Shown piece after piece: positions 1 through 11,885 of a stretch of 64,000 bases of DNA (within the stretch, counting starts at the first letter, position 1; every line of letters starts with the position of its first letter). The position numbers and the translations under genes were made by a program. A model generated the notes under the pieces. It saw only the letters and a program-made list of their open reading frames with translations. It did no database searches and was not told the origin of the DNA. This DNA is from Gymnogyps californianus. Its lineage: Eukaryota; Chordata; Aves; Accipitriformes; Cathartidae. Location of the stretch: assembly GCF_018139145.2 (NCBI RefSeq), contig NC_059477.1:39706002-39770001 (forward strand), written 5' to 3'.

Positions 1-788
1 GTCCAAATAAAGTGGTCCCAATGTGTGCAGCAAAATCCCACCGGCTGCCTGCATTTATTTTTATTTTTCCCCCCCAAAAAAACCTTTGCATTAGTTTGCA
101 GTTTTTCAATTGCTGAATGTTGTTCCAGCCTTGGCCCATCCTGGTCTATGGCAGTACTGAAGTTCAAAGGAATTTGGAGCAGTCGCTTGCAAAATGAAAC
201 AAAAAGCATCTGCAATCTGAAAAAGGGTCAGATAGATAACACAAACCTGCAGCCTGAGCCTACCCATTTCAAACAGGCACCCATGCATGCTGGAAAGTCT
301 TCCTCATAACTGTAAAAATGTTTGCCAATACCGAGTAGGCAGAGCAAACCTCACAGCATTATACACTGATATACGGGACTCTCTTGTACAGCAGATACCT
401 TTCCATTAGTCAGCTGTGTCCTGACCCAGGCATCTCAAAACTTCTGGAATTATATTCTCACACACACCCCCCCCCCTCAATCTGGAAAACAAAATTGCTT
501 ACTGAATGCAACCACAGGATTAAAACTAGTCCACTACCAAATGTACAAGGAGAGGATAAGTAGCTGCCCTTTATTATTTAAACTAAAAGCGACGTGATTA
601 ATTTACCCTGATGTGATTCAATGGCATGAATAAAACAGGCAGTTGAAACACAGAGAAGGAGCAAAAGCGAAAGAGAGGGAGAAAGGCAAGTTTAGCATAT
701 AAAGATTCTCTTAAATATGTCCTTGTAGCCACAATAATGCTAACAATATCCAAAAAATCTGCTCTTTCTAGCCTGGGAAGTACACATA
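1..788. other. AT-rich unique non-coding block
   Basis: No gene or recognisable mobile element is seen here. A short CA plus C homopolymer tract lies at 458-477. The part from about 560 to 700 (TAAT and ATTAAT cores, then a purine-rich run) has the texture of conserved non-coding DNA, but conservation cannot be measured from one sequence. The 94-codon open frame at 25-309 is low-complexity and matches no family I know. Confidence 0.5.
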
Positions 789-816
789 TTTACTTCCTTT
801 TACTTCCTTTACTTCC
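789..816 (-). promoter_or_regulatory. Triple ETS-like motif cluster
   Basis: The 9-mer TTTACTTCC occurs three times, at 789-797, 799-807 and 808-816, so the minus strand reads GGAAGTAAA three times at 9-10 bp spacing. GGAA with these flanks is the core recognised by ETS-family transcription factors. The regular spacing, close to one helical turn, is seen directly. That it binds a factor is inference; a small tandem duplication with no function is the alternative. Confidence 0.3.
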
Positions 817-3110
817 ATAGCCTGTTGACTGGGAGTTGAAGGTTACGCAGTGCATATGAAGTGTGTATAACTCAGATGTCAATGAGAGCTCTGAAGTACT
901 GGGGGAATAATTAAGTTTCCCTATCAGGGGTACGCGTCCTACTGAAAATTTCAGAACCCTTTACTGGCAAACGAAAGTGCTAACAATAGCTGAATTAAAG
1001 GTTACGTACAACCTAACTGCAAGCTTTCGACAAATTACTGCAAGAAAATACAACAAGTAGGATATAAAACTTGAATAAATGAATAAGTGGATACTTGTTC
1101 AGCCCACTGTTGGATTAAGAGTCACCATAAAAACATGAACGTAGCTAAGGCCATGGAAAAGAAAAAAAGCAGAGTCCTTCCAGCAATCCAAGTAAGCTCC
1201 AAAAACCAAATCAATACATTGCAATAACAACTAGGTTGAATGTATTGTTAATGTAAATAAAATTTACACATTCCTATTCTGATGTTAACAGCTAAAGCAA
1301 ACATTTGACAAATCTTAAATAAATGGTATTGACAATGTTAATACAATCTACCACCAGTACTAATACATTAAAAAAAAAAAAAAGTAAAAGCATTGTAATT
1401 TGGGGGTTTCAGATCTCTGTATCTTAATATTGATGTCATCCAATAAAACACATCCCCTGACCGTAATATCTATTTTAAAAATTAGTTCCCACTTTCCTAA
1501 GAAATTAAACCAAAAGCAATAGACATTGTTTATGCAAGTCTTGGCAATACTCTAGTTCTGCTTGTTACATACTAAGCAGCTAGAGAGTACAGGGAGTACA
1601 AGGTAAAAAGGAAGGGAAAAAAAGGAAACTATTTGCCAACGTATTATTTTCAAAGTGTTCCCTTCAAGGAAGGATAAAAGTAATACAGGCTATGTTATTC
1701 AAGCATCAGATATAAATATATGGATTGTAAAATACCCACTTTTAGATCCGAAATCTAAGTAAAACAATTTATTCTTCTACAACCCTCTTATTACCCTTTA
1801 AATTTAGCCAAAGTATTCCCTGCCAAAGATATATGGAAACATGATGAACAAATGCATCCTTCATGTACTCTGGAAAGAAATTCAGGCCCTATCTTCCAGT
1901 CATTCATTTACATATAGAGAGATCTACTAAAAATTAATAATATTTTCCATTTCTATCAATGTAAAAACTAAACAAATCAACTGAAGTGAATTAGATTTAG
2001 CTCATGATAGAAATGATGCAAAAGTGCACTTCAACATTGTCCTACGTGCAAACAGATAGAATTTGGTACTTCTCTCTTCTGGACCCACTTGCTTGTGGAA
2101 ACCCAAAAGCAGCTGAGAAAGGTTTGTGCATTTGGAGTTCTCCAAGAAGGAATATCTTTGTCATAGGTATTTTTTAATTTATCCAAAGTGTTTTCCCAGG
2201 GACATCCACAGCAGAAAGCTGAGTGTCTTTCTTGGTGTCTCCCACAGGTACTCTGCATATTTCAAGCTGAAGACATGGTCATGCATTGATAGGATTTTGT
2301 ACTAAGATCTATGCAAGTAAAAAGAATTACAAATTATATGTGAATATTTTTCATGTTTTCAAATTCCTGAATCCAAAGGGAAAAAAGGACACAACCTACT
2401 TTTACTCTGATGTGCCATAGATGAACTGATCACAGGCTGGAACACTTGAACCGAGAAAGGTCTGTTAATCTGTACTGTACTGGTATTACTGAACTCATGA
2501 TAGTTCATGAAAAACTCTGATCCCACAGTTTTGAATCACATCCATTCATAACTGAAAGTACCTGTAACATCTGCAGCGAAACTGGAACCACCTGGGTTTT
2601 TTTTCATGAAAACTTGTAGCAAAGAATTTACTTTAAGTTTTGACTTTAAATGGATTCATTTACTCCCTGAAAATAGTTCAGACTTAGAAAAAAAAAATAT
2701 CTGATTTCATATGCTTTGGAGGTGGGACTAGCAATTTCACTGAAGCTGCAAATAAAGCTGAAATCTTGGAGTTATAAAGCTAAACAAAACAAAAAGAAAA
2801 ATGTGTAAAATTCTGTGAAACAAATTATGTGAATTTTGCACAGCTGTACTCAGGGCATAACTGTAAATGAAAAGACCAAACTAATTAGATTATAAGCAGT
2901 TGATCTGCCTTATATTGTTTTATCATATGTAGTAGGTATAATATCTCCACATGAATGACTTGAAGCAAGTCATCAACATACTGTGTTCAAGAAAGCTGAT
3001 CAGATTAGAAAGACCTTGTAAGTTATGCTCGAAGAAGATGAGATTGACGATAACTTCCTGCTCACGGTTACACCAATAAAATTGCTTCATCTCTACTAAA
3101 CTTCAGGTTT
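817..3110. other. AT-rich unique non-coding block
   Basis: I see no gene, tRNA or identifiable mobile element. A 14-base A tract lies at 1370-1383 and a purine-rich run near 1590-1630. The open frame on the minus strand at 2031-2258 is short, has no recognisable domain, and lacks a promoter or splice context. Confidence 0.5.
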
Positions 3111-3155
3111 CAGGAGGCACTGTGGCCTAACAAGACTGAATTAAAAGTAGGAGTT
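3111..3155 (+). repeat. Possible head of an amniote SINE (very worn)
   Basis: The sequence beginning GGAGGCACTGTGGCCTAA resembles the tRNA-derived head of old amniote MIR-like SINEs, which commonly start with a GGCCTAGTGGTTAG-type stretch. The similarity fades after about 45 bases and no body or tail follows, so this may be coincidence. Confidence 0.2.
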
Positions 3156-3365
3156 CATTAGTGCAAAGCAGACACCGAAGCATCAAGTGACTGAATGTTA
3201 TTTTGAAGGGGTTTCCCAGTGTCTTTGTAGGAAATCCATTAAAAACAACTGGAACCATTTCTGTGGCTAGGTTCCAGCAATAGGATCAATGAACAATACT
3301 CAGGATGCTGGCTGAAAGCCAGATGTAAGGCATCACTGTAGCCCTTAAGTATAGAGAGCTTAATT

Positions 3366-3460
3366 TTAAGCATATGAACAGTCCCATTGAATTTACCAGT
3401 CCTCACATGCTTAAAGAGGAGTTTGTGCCTGTGCGCTTCTGCAGAGTAGGGCCAAGGAAG
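3366..3460 (+). repeat. Old amniote interspersed repeat, palindromic type
   Basis: The stretch runs TTTAAGCATATGAACAGTC, then CCCATTGAATT, then CTCACATGCTTAAAG. Bird, turtle and crocodilian genomes contain an old repeat family with this order: a TTAAGCATGTG arm, a CCCATTGAAGTCAATGGG centre and a CTCACATGCTTAAA arm. This copy has lost the symmetry of its centre. Family membership is from memory of the motif order. The 98-codon open frame at 3374-3670 begins inside it and is therefore unlikely to be a gene. Confidence 0.5.
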
Positions 3461-6139
3461 ATAAAGTTACTGGCAGATTTCTCAGTCCCACTCCAAACCA
3501 TTTACACCACATGGAAAGACCGAAACTACACAGTGGAAAGCAAAAAAACCCGTGTCCCTAAGCGGGAAATGCAGTCCATCAGCGAGGTTGCCTACTGGAA
3601 ATCCTCTCAGAAGGACCTCTCAGATGTTCACTCAGAGCATATAGCAGCCCAGAGCTGGTACAAGGAATAAACATTGGCCATCCTTACGCAAAGAGTAGCC
3701 AACACAGAGGTTGGACAGGATTTGCACAATTCGGGCAAGAGAAATCAGAGTGCAATGTTCAAGAATTGAAGCTCTCTCCTACTTTTAGGTGACGTAGGAG
3801 ACCACTTGCTTTTTCTCTTTCATTTTTAACAAATGCAGATGAAAATGTCAGCAACCAGAGCATATCTTTACTCAACAAAATTAGCAAAACACGTGAGGTT
3901 TCACTGCACAGAAAAATAACATAAGATGTTCTGAGAACATGCAGCAATGTGGGTGGCCACTACGAAGAAAAAGCTTTGGAGTATTTATACAGCAAATAAA
4001 TATTCACAGACACTGCTATTCCCACTCAAATTTTTGAAAGACATTATTCTCCTAAAAGACAGATAAAAGAGAAGAGGTGGGGGAGGAAGGGAAACTATTA
4101 TGGAATGAGGAATAAAGGCCAGAGCCACAACCACAAGATTGATGTGAGTACTACAGTAAGCAAAGACCAACTCACTGCTTAAGGGTGTCAAAATGTGGTC
4201 CTGGGAGAGAAGAGGAGGCTGAGGAATGAGAAAAGAAAAGGCAGGAGAAGGAATGTATAAAGAATAGCAAATATTAGGGAAATGAAGAAAAATAGAAGGA
4301 ACCAAATGTCACTTGAAGGGGGTACGAGTGCAATTGCTTCTTCTCCTCAGCTAATCCACAAATTAATGAAACCAGAACAAACAAAAAAATAAACCATTAT
4401 TCTACGCATTCAGAGGTGAATCTTACAGTGGTCATCCAGAATAAAGCCAGATAAGGATGAGAGAAACAACAGCACCGTGGCATGCAGCACAATGACATTA
4501 CAGCAATTTTATTTTTTCAGTCACTCTGTTTTTATTGGAAAATCATACAGACTACGGGATCCAAGTCAGGGCATTGATAAACTGCACTTTCAAATTATTT
4601 CAGTGAGGCAACACAGATACATAGAGCTACTCAGGTGCTGAAATATCCGGGTGAATATTTAGATTTTTGTTCTACAAACCATTCAAACATTCAAGTATGT
4701 AAAAAAAAAAAAAAATTAAAATGTTGGATATTTGTCCTTAAATAATCTTTCTTGTCCTAATTTTTATTCACTGACATGATATGCATATTTTATTATTTAT
4801 TTTTTCTAAGCTTTTATTAAAAAAAAAAAATCTGTTAAATTAGAAATACAGGCTTTCTCCATGCTTTCCCCTTATCCCATGCGTTTTAAGAAAGAACAGT
4901 ATCTCTGTTTCAGAGCTCTGTAGGCTGGTGCAAAACTGCAGAGAGAGAACTCAGTTAACCTTTATACTGTGAGATCCCCACATAATTTGAGAGTAACAGA
5001 ACTTCATTAATATCAATAGAATCCTATAGGTTTCATTCTGCTAAATTCAATAGGGCTTCTTCATGAGTAACTTTCCCTTTATTGACTTAGAAACACAGTT
5101 GGGGAACCTTTTGCGAGGTTGTGAACCAGTATGAGACTTAGGGTTAGGCTGGTTTTTGTATTTGGGTTGGTTTTTTTTTTTCCTCCTCAAACTTGAGATG
5201 TTATGAGACCGTAAAATGTTTTATCATGACTTGAGGGGGACTGAGTTTCTTTTTATAATTTGCTTCCAATCAGAAAATCTCGAGCCAGCCAGTTCATTCC
5301 AAGTTTGTGATTTAAAACAGAGAAATGAGCAAATATTTAGCCTATCCCTAATTACCCTCTATATTTCTGAATATGCAGATTTCAATGTACTTGGAATTTT
5401 CTCTAAGTGATTTGGCAAGTATAAATTATCCTTGCCCTTAAGACTCCTAGCTTCCACAGACAATGAATCAACAGTTGGTGTTAGAAGGCTGCAGCTTTAC
5501 TATTAACCATCAATACAAGTTTTCAACAGGAATACACTTAGCCAGCATTAATGCAATTACATTATGTAAAATAATATTGATACCAAAGGCATGTCCATCG
5601 CTGGCCTGCAAAGTCATAACGTTCCTCAACAACTGTCTCTATTCTTTAAACCCCCGCCTAGAAACAAAACAAAAAATGTATAGTTTGTGAAATTGCCGTT
5701 TTGCCAGAGGGTTAATTTGAAATCAGTTATGCCTTGTATACATTGTGTTCCAGAAAGACAAATCCAATTTTTACATCTGCCGATGTAAGAAAGAAGTTGT
5801 CCATGCATCGTATTAAAGGCTCTGTATAGAGAATCTCTGTGGTGATACATGGATAAAAACCTGTCACCTGCAAGCACCTGTATCTGGACATGGGAAATTC
5901 GTCCCTCTTTAAATCCCAACCTGCCCATCCAGAGATTCTTTATCATAATTCATGCTGTAAATATCCTGGTGTTGGCTGCCTACTGATCCTGTTTCATAGA
6001 AATGGGTTGGTGATCTTTTGTTCACTCCCAAATACCAGATAGCCAGGCGCAAGGCAGGGGTTAGAGGTGTGTTTACACAGACTCGAAAGTATCTGTTATA
6101 AAAGCGACTTGATGCCAATTCCCAACTAAAAATTTAAGA
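3461..6139. other. AT-rich unique non-coding block
   Basis: No gene is supported. The block contains A tracts near 4700-4714 and 4820-4830, a T tract near 5170-5181 and an AT-rich section at 4720-4840. Open frames on both strands (for example 3985-4305 minus and 5626-5946 minus) are unrelated to any family I know. The section 4490-4640 has enhancer-like texture, without proof. Confidence 0.45.
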
Positions 6140-6455
6140 AACTGGGGCCATATTTTGCAGTGCATTTAGGTGCCAGAAAGGCACCAAGTGTGATTTTCAA
6201 ATCTCTCATTGCCAGGAAACAAACAAGATAAATCCAAACAGTCTGTTCTGGGCAGGGGCTAACAAGCTTTGCCTAGTATTGTGAACTATCCAAAACCCCA
6301 TAAACTACTTTAAAACACCTCTAAGGTGAGAATCGCACTTACATCAGTCCAGAACATTACGCATGCGTTTACCCTTTTGAAAATACCACTAATTGTCTGT
6401 GTACAGTATTAGGTAGTCTAAATGCATGTTTTAAGGTTTGGCCCCTAATACTTCC
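6140..6455. repeat. Old amniote repeat remnant
   Basis: Phrases such as CATTTAGGTGCCAGAAAGGCA, GATTTTCAAATC and GGTTTGGCCCC match the vocabulary of an old amniote repeat in which GGCACCTAA, TTTGAAAATC and TCTGGCCCC recur in inverted order. The copy is badly worn, its borders are approximate, and the subfamily is not known to me. Confidence 0.35.
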
Positions 6456-9400
6456 AGACCTTGAAGACATAAGCTGGTATCCAAAAGGCTAGTGTAAATG
6501 CAGAGCTTTACAGATACACTGACTTTAATTTCCAGTTGTATTTTTAACTATAATGAATTAATCCCTGGTGATACGAATGATGACGTTTATATTTTAAAAG
6601 AAAATATCACAGATCAGGCAGGTATGCAGAATGACAGCCCATGCTGCAAAAGCAGCTAATTCCCACCAGCGTCTCCAGTTATATTTTGCAATTCCATAGT
6701 CTTTCTCCTTATTAGAGAAATGCTGCTCCACTGTTAAAGGAAAATAAAATGAACACCTCATAGAGGAGTTCCTAAAATTTGAACAGGCATTTGAATGTGC
6801 CAAGAGTAGCAGCTGTTTTTGCCAGAAAGAAGATCTGGCAGGCATTTAGTCACAAGGTCACTGCTTACGGGGCTTACCCAAGAGATGCGATGGAAAGCAA
6901 GAAATGTTGGCATGGCACTAGGACAGGTTGTCCTTGATGAACTGGAAGGAGAAGGCTGTTTTGGCCACAGGCGCTCAGCAGCAGTTTCACTTTAGGGAGG
7001 ATCGCACAAACAATTTCTTTAGCTTTTGAGTTCGCATTCCCCGAGTTTCAGGTTTGAACAGACCCAAAAATGTCATATTCACCAGTGCAGGAAGAATGCA
7101 TGGAACCAAAAATCAGACACGGAGGCATCATGAAATGTAACTAGATATGGCTATCCACACTCAGTGGAGATTTAAATGCTTCCTGAACTAAGTGACCTAA
7201 AACTGTGTGGGCCCCTGTGAATTCTCCAATTCTGTAACCCTGGAATTTGCTGCAGAAGTTTGCAGGAGGATTATAAGTTAGAAACTTCACTTCTCTTAAA
7301 AGCATTGAACTGCAGACCCTGCTAGTTGTATATCTAGATATGAAAAAGGGCTGTCTTCATCATCTTGCAAAAAAGGGTGGCCTGGCAGATTGTAGGGTGA
7401 AATGGCATATTTATCTTTCTTGATATTAACTCTGAAACCTAGTAACAATAAAGTGGATATCAACATTCCCAACTATTTGTTTCTTGACTGTAGGATTGAA
7501 ATGCTTGGCCGAATGTTGACTTTTCCAACCACACATTGCTAAACCCTTAACCAAGGCAACAATACGTCCCAGTTGCATCTTCAAATTCCCAGTGGATTTA
7601 AGAATGAGCAGAGAGCTATCCTGCTGCTCCAGCACGTTTGTGGAGCTACTTCTGATCCCATCTCAGCTATCAGCTCTCCTAAGTTGTGACTCGACTGGTC
7701 CCCATGCGCCCTCTCCCTCTGCTCAACTTCTGGGTACAACAATGCACTGCAAGACCACATGCATGACGTTAGGGAAGGAAGTTCAAGGCAAGGTCAAACA
7801 TACCACTTCATTCCTAGGGCAAACAACCTGACCATCAACACCATCAGCTTCCCCCAGCCATGGCAACAATGCAGGAAATGCATTTCTAATGCAAGAACAT
7901 GTGATAAGCTGGAAACTGCAAATAAGAGAATGCTATAAAATAAACTGCATTAAATATAAAAGTTAACAAGGCATGGGTAATGATTGTATTACTCATTTCT
8001 GCAGTTAGATCAATTAAAAAACCTCCAGTTCTGAAATTACCTGAGTCACCTACTGTCCAGTTTCCAGTTTGGTTTCCTGGGTGACAAAGGAGCTTAAAAA
8101 GGTTTATTGACGAATTTAGCTATCACTTAGTGTTATTCACTGGTCTTTGCTAACTATGATGTCATTTGTTCTGACTCTGTTTTAAGGGTGGTCAAAGCAT
8201 CTGAAGACAAGGGCAAAGGAATAAAGGAGATTTGTGAAAAGGAGCGATAGGAAACTCAAAGCCCTCTGAAGTCAGTGGAAAGTCCCATAATATTCACCCA
8301 CCTTTTATTTATTGTGAGATTAAAAGCAAAAAAGCATTATGTAATTGTGAAACATTACTGTTATTCTGATACTCAGACAAATGCAAAGCAATAAAACACT
8401 ATTATATGAAGTAGCTATCATGGGAGAATTGCTTAATGTTCTGGTTATGAAACGCTTCCAGAGGTAGGTGTTTCTCATTTGAAAACTTACCAAAAATAAT
8501 TTAATCTTGTTTTTTTGTCAAAATTCCTATCCCACCTTTTTCTGTTCTGTTTCTTGTTCGACTTACTTAGTGATGTATTTCTTCCTCCCTATCTCTCAAA
8601 AGGTATTGCATGTAAAGGTCAATTCTCTTAACACAGCTTCTGCCCACTCTTCAGCTAATGTATTATAGCACATTATCAAGTTTCCAAACAATTGTTCAGT
8701 TTTCATTAGAATGTGCTAGGTTTCTCTCTTTCTGCAGTGTTAGTAAAAACGGTGTTGAGTTGTTGACTAGTAATGCGAACAAGCAACTTCTGCCCTTAGA
8801 AGTGGGATGGAATTGATTCGTCTTATTAAAAACAGACCTCATGTAAGCTGGAATTTGTGCTACAAAGGTTAATGTCATGAATGTGCAGATAGCAAGTTCT
8901 CTACTATATGCTAGCATTTCTATTTTCGTGAGTCATTTTCAGCTTCTGATACATCATCTCAGGTCACGTTATTTCATATTGACGCAATAGAAACTTAATG
9001 TGCTAAGTCAGGAAAACTCACTCATACCTGAAAAAGACCCTTTTTTCCCCTCTATCTACTATTATCTGCATTTTCCCATTTTTCTTTCTCCAAGAAAAAA
9101 AATAATGAACAGTTAGGGTAGAAACCTTACTCCCATTTCAGTAGAATGAAGGGACGCAACAAATCTGAAAGAAAGCAAAGCTCCAGGTTGGCAAAGAAAG
9201 TAACGATCAGGAGCCGAGATAAAGAAAGCTCAAGAAAATGAACTCCAGACATAACAGTTGAAAAAAGTTAGGTATACTGATGACTACAAAACTAGTTTAT
9301 GTAATATATATTTTACATCCAAACCAAAGAGCTCTTTGAACATTACTGAGGCTATTATTACTTTGAAATAAACATTAGAGAGCTCCAAAACCAGAGCTAC

Positions 9401-9480
9401 ATAATACCCAATTCGCATTTACATTTACATCAGAATTAGGATGCAGGTTTTCACAAGCTAACCCACCCCATTTAATACAA
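6456..9480. other. Unique non-coding block
   Basis: No gene, RNA gene or clear mobile element is seen. Small open frames at 6594-6845 (-), 7426-7635 (-), 7592-7831 (+) and 8696-8917 (-) have no recognisable domains. The part at 8040-8420, with TAAT, TGATGTCA-like and TTTATTG cores, could be a conserved non-coding element, but that is only a guess from texture. Confidence 0.45.
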
Positions 9481-9757
9481 CCACGTACGACACCGTACAA
9501 CAGACATGGCGTTTTTACATGGCTGAAAGTACCACCGTGCTATTCAGTTGACAAGACAGAGATTGTGATAATGACTCTGCCCAGACGGGCTGGACCCTGC
9601 TGCAGTACAGCGAGAAAGCCCAGGGCACACGTGCTACCACACTGCATGACCAGGGCCCGTGGCTGATGCTGAATAAGGAGCTACTGCCCCATGATGCTTT
9701 CTCTCTCCCGCTCCCTTTTCTCCACATTCTCAAAAACACCCACCAAAAGCCCCTTGA
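9481..9757. other. Moderately GC-rich unique block
   Basis: This patch is GC-richer than its flanks and sits next to the mobile-element nest that follows. The minus-strand open frame at 9515-9739 has no recognisable domain. It could be part of an unrecognised old element. Confidence 0.3.
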
Positions 9758-9764
9758 AAAACTC

Positions 9765-9870
9765 TGAAATGGGACTGGGAGGGACCTGTTGGGTCACTGA
9801 ACCCAAGCTCCCACCATCCCCAGCAATCCTCTGATCCCAGGCAGAACTTTATCAAGCTCCACCTTGATGA
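9765..9870 (-). mobile_element. Possible CR1 LINE 3' scrap
   Basis: GGGACTGGGAGGGACCTGTT followed by GGGTCACTGAACCCAAGCTCC resembles the reverse complement of a CR1 3' region, in which GGTTGGAAGGGACCTC is followed by GATCATCTAGTCCAACCCC. CR1 is the dominant avian LINE, and truncated copies are typical. The match is short and interrupted, so the call is tentative. Confidence 0.35.
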
Positions 9871-9979
9871 ATAGCCTTTATTACTCAAATTTGAATGAAA
9901 ATTCTGCTCTTTCTATCTCGAGCACCTCCATGCTCTCTCTCATATGTGGGAGCAGGGAGCATCTTCCTGCAAGCAGCTG

Positions 9980-10235
9980 CAAAACCACTTCTCTGCTCAG
10001 CTCCAAAAATCCTCCTGGGACACCTGCAAAAAACCTTGACAATGCCTTGGCTACTTGTGTACTGAGACTGCTATCATGCTTATAAATATTGTCTCATTTC
10101 TTCTCATGCTATCTCACGAGCCTGTACCATCTGTTGCCTCCTGTGACATGTGCAGACTGAGCTCTTCACCGCAGCAACTGACTTTTTCTTCTGTGCTTGT
10201 ACAGCACCTAGCACAACTGGTGTTTATCTGCTACA
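9980..10235 (+). repeat. Old amniote repeat with the TACAGCACCTAGCACAA tail
   Basis: The segment contains in order CTCTGCTCAGCTCC, CACCTGCAAAAAACCTTGAC, CATCTGTTGCCTCCTGTGAC, GAGCTCTTCACCGCAGC, a T-rich run ending TTCTTCTGTGCTTG, and TACAGCACCTAGCACAACTGG at 10200-10220. The same order of phrases marks an old interspersed repeat common in turtles, crocodilians and birds, whose tail reads GTACAGCRCCTAGCACAATGG. I recognise the order rather than a database name. The copy has small gaps but keeps colinearity, which argues against chance. Confidence 0.6.
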
Positions 10236-10250
10236 GGGTCCCTTTCCTGG

Positions 10251-10279
10251 TTAAGTCTATCCCAGCCAAAACCAGGACA
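10251..10279 (-). mobile_element. LTR end scar related to the solo LTR at 45149
   Basis: These 29 bases match the right end of the LTR at 45721-45749 at 26 of 29 positions, including the terminal CAGGACA. On the minus strand it reads as a 5' LTR end starting TGTCCTGG. The rest of an LTR is not visible to the left, where an older repeat ends at about 10235. It is therefore a strongly truncated LTR or a member of a related family sharing only its terminus. Confidence 0.45.
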
Positions 10280-10401
10280 GTCCCCCAGGGCCATAATGAC
10301 ACAAAAAATGAACAAAGTTAATGAAGAAGTCCCACTCTATCTGCTCACCTTCCTCCTCACTTTGTAGGAGGAGCCCGTGGACAAACCACACAGTGATCTA
10401 C
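10280..10401. other. Short spacer between LTR scar and CR1
   Basis: Nothing recognisable is seen in this 122-base gap. Confidence 0.4.
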
Positions 10402-10860
10402 GTGGGAAGGAGCACAGCAGCAGATAGAGGGAGTTTATCATCCCCCTCTACTCAGGATGGTAAGGCCATTCTGGTATGTGCCGCCTAGGTTGGGCCCCCA
10501 GGGCAAGAGGGACATAGAGAAATAAGAGAAGGTCCAGAAGAGGCGACTAAGGACATCAGATGCCTGGAGAACATGACCAACAAGGAGATCTTGGGGAAGC
10601 TGGGCCTGTTTCATATATTGAAGAGGACACTTGGGGAAAATCCAATAGTAGCTCAAACAACTGTTTCCAAAGATGATGGAACAAACTCTTCTCTGTAAAG
10701 GCAGTAAATGCAACAAGGGGCACTGGACACAAATTGTAACTTGGGAGGTTCAGATTGGACATTAGGAAAATCTTTGTCATGAGGAGGGTGATGCAGTGCT
10801 GGAACAGGAGCCCAGAGAGGCTGTGAAGTCTCCTTCCCAGAGCATTTCCAAAGCTCAGCT
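10402..10860 (+). mobile_element. CR1 LINE, 3' part of reverse-transcriptase region and 3' UTR
   Basis: The colinear landmarks of avian CR1 are present: GATAGAGGGAGTTTATC, CCCCCTCTACTCAG, GGCAAGAGGGACATAGAGA, GTCCAGAAGAGGCGACTAAG, CTTGGGGAAGCTGGGCCTGTT, TTGGACATTAGGAAAATC, GAGGGTGATGCAGTGCTGGA and CCCAGAGAGGCTGTGAAGTC. Full-length CR1 is about 4.5 kb and codes for an endonuclease and a reverse transcriptase; only the terminal few hundred bases remain, as usual after incomplete reverse transcription. The extreme 3' end, with its 8-bp tail repeats, is missing. Frameshifts and small gaps show it cannot be coding; open frames on the minus strand here (10438-10716, 10556-10780) are shadows. Confidence 0.85.
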
Positions 10861-11796
10861 AAGCACTGCTAACCAACATTTCTATTTCTACCACTTCCCA
10901 AGCAATAGAAGTTAAATGCGTATTTTGTCCTGATAGAATATTAAATGCTTTAAATGCAACAACTGTCTTCAAACACATGCAGCTTTCCATGAAAAATGCC
11001 AGATACCCTTTAAAATCTGGGAAATAAACTGTTCTCAGCATATATTTGCAGCTTCTCTCAAAATTGTAGATATCTAGATGTTTGCATTAAAATATAAAAG
11101 GGTCATATCTATTTGCTTGAGCTGGTATTAGTAAACTGTAAGTTTTAAAGCAAAGTAGTAACATAAGCACATAGTAAGACCTAATTTATTAGTTCTAATT
11201 TGAACCAATCCAGGCTTTACCAAATAAGCTGCAGAGGAGGATGCACATCTGATGTGCAGTGGGCTGAGCAAAGGTAGGTAAAAATGTGTAGACTTCTCTT
11301 CTTTTCTCGGCTTGTTCCACCCCTCTCATCATCGCTGTGGGCAAATCTCCATCCTTTTCCTTGCAGTCCCTAACGCTCCGTTCACCAACCCAGCCGGACT
11401 CAGCTCCTGCAGCTGGTGCCTTCCTGTGCTCCGACAGCAAAATGGCAAATAGGAGATGGAGGAACTGTCCTTCCATCTGCATCACAGAACCAGTTATTCA
11501 CAAGACTTTCCCCTCTCTGAAGTTGTCCACATAAACATGTAGCTTTTATAAGCATATTATTATGTGGTTTATGCAAATAATAGCAACTTGGTGAAACCAC
11601 TGCTCATGGGTACTTGCATGCACTTGTATTGAACTAAGTCGCAAAAAGAATTCCTGGACATTCAAAACCATTGCTTAGGCTGGAGAGGCTAAAGAGATTT
11701 TTTTAATCTCATTGCTGTGATGCACTTTATATGCTGCTGATAGGTGTGACTAGGAAATCGCAGTAGAAAAAGGAGTATCACAGCTGTTCTCTCATG
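10861..11796. other. Unique non-coding block
   Basis: No element is recognised. The overlapping open frames on both strands at 11195-11600 lie in a slightly GC-richer patch and have no known domain. Confidence 0.4.
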
Positions 11797-11798
11797 GG

Positions 11799-11885
11799 GT
11801 GAAAGTCTGGCCCCACTGAATCCATGAAAGCCCCTCAAGGCCCATATTTTAGGTGAGACTCTCAGAAGTAGATGACCTTGGGTGC
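11799..11885 (+). repeat. Old amniote repeat remnant (CTGGCCCCA type)
   Basis: GTGAAAGTCTGGCCCCACTGAATCC resembles the start of a widespread amniote palindromic repeat that reads GTGAAATCCTGGCCCCATTGAAGTC. The second arm is lost. The evidence is the phrase order only. Confidence 0.35.
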
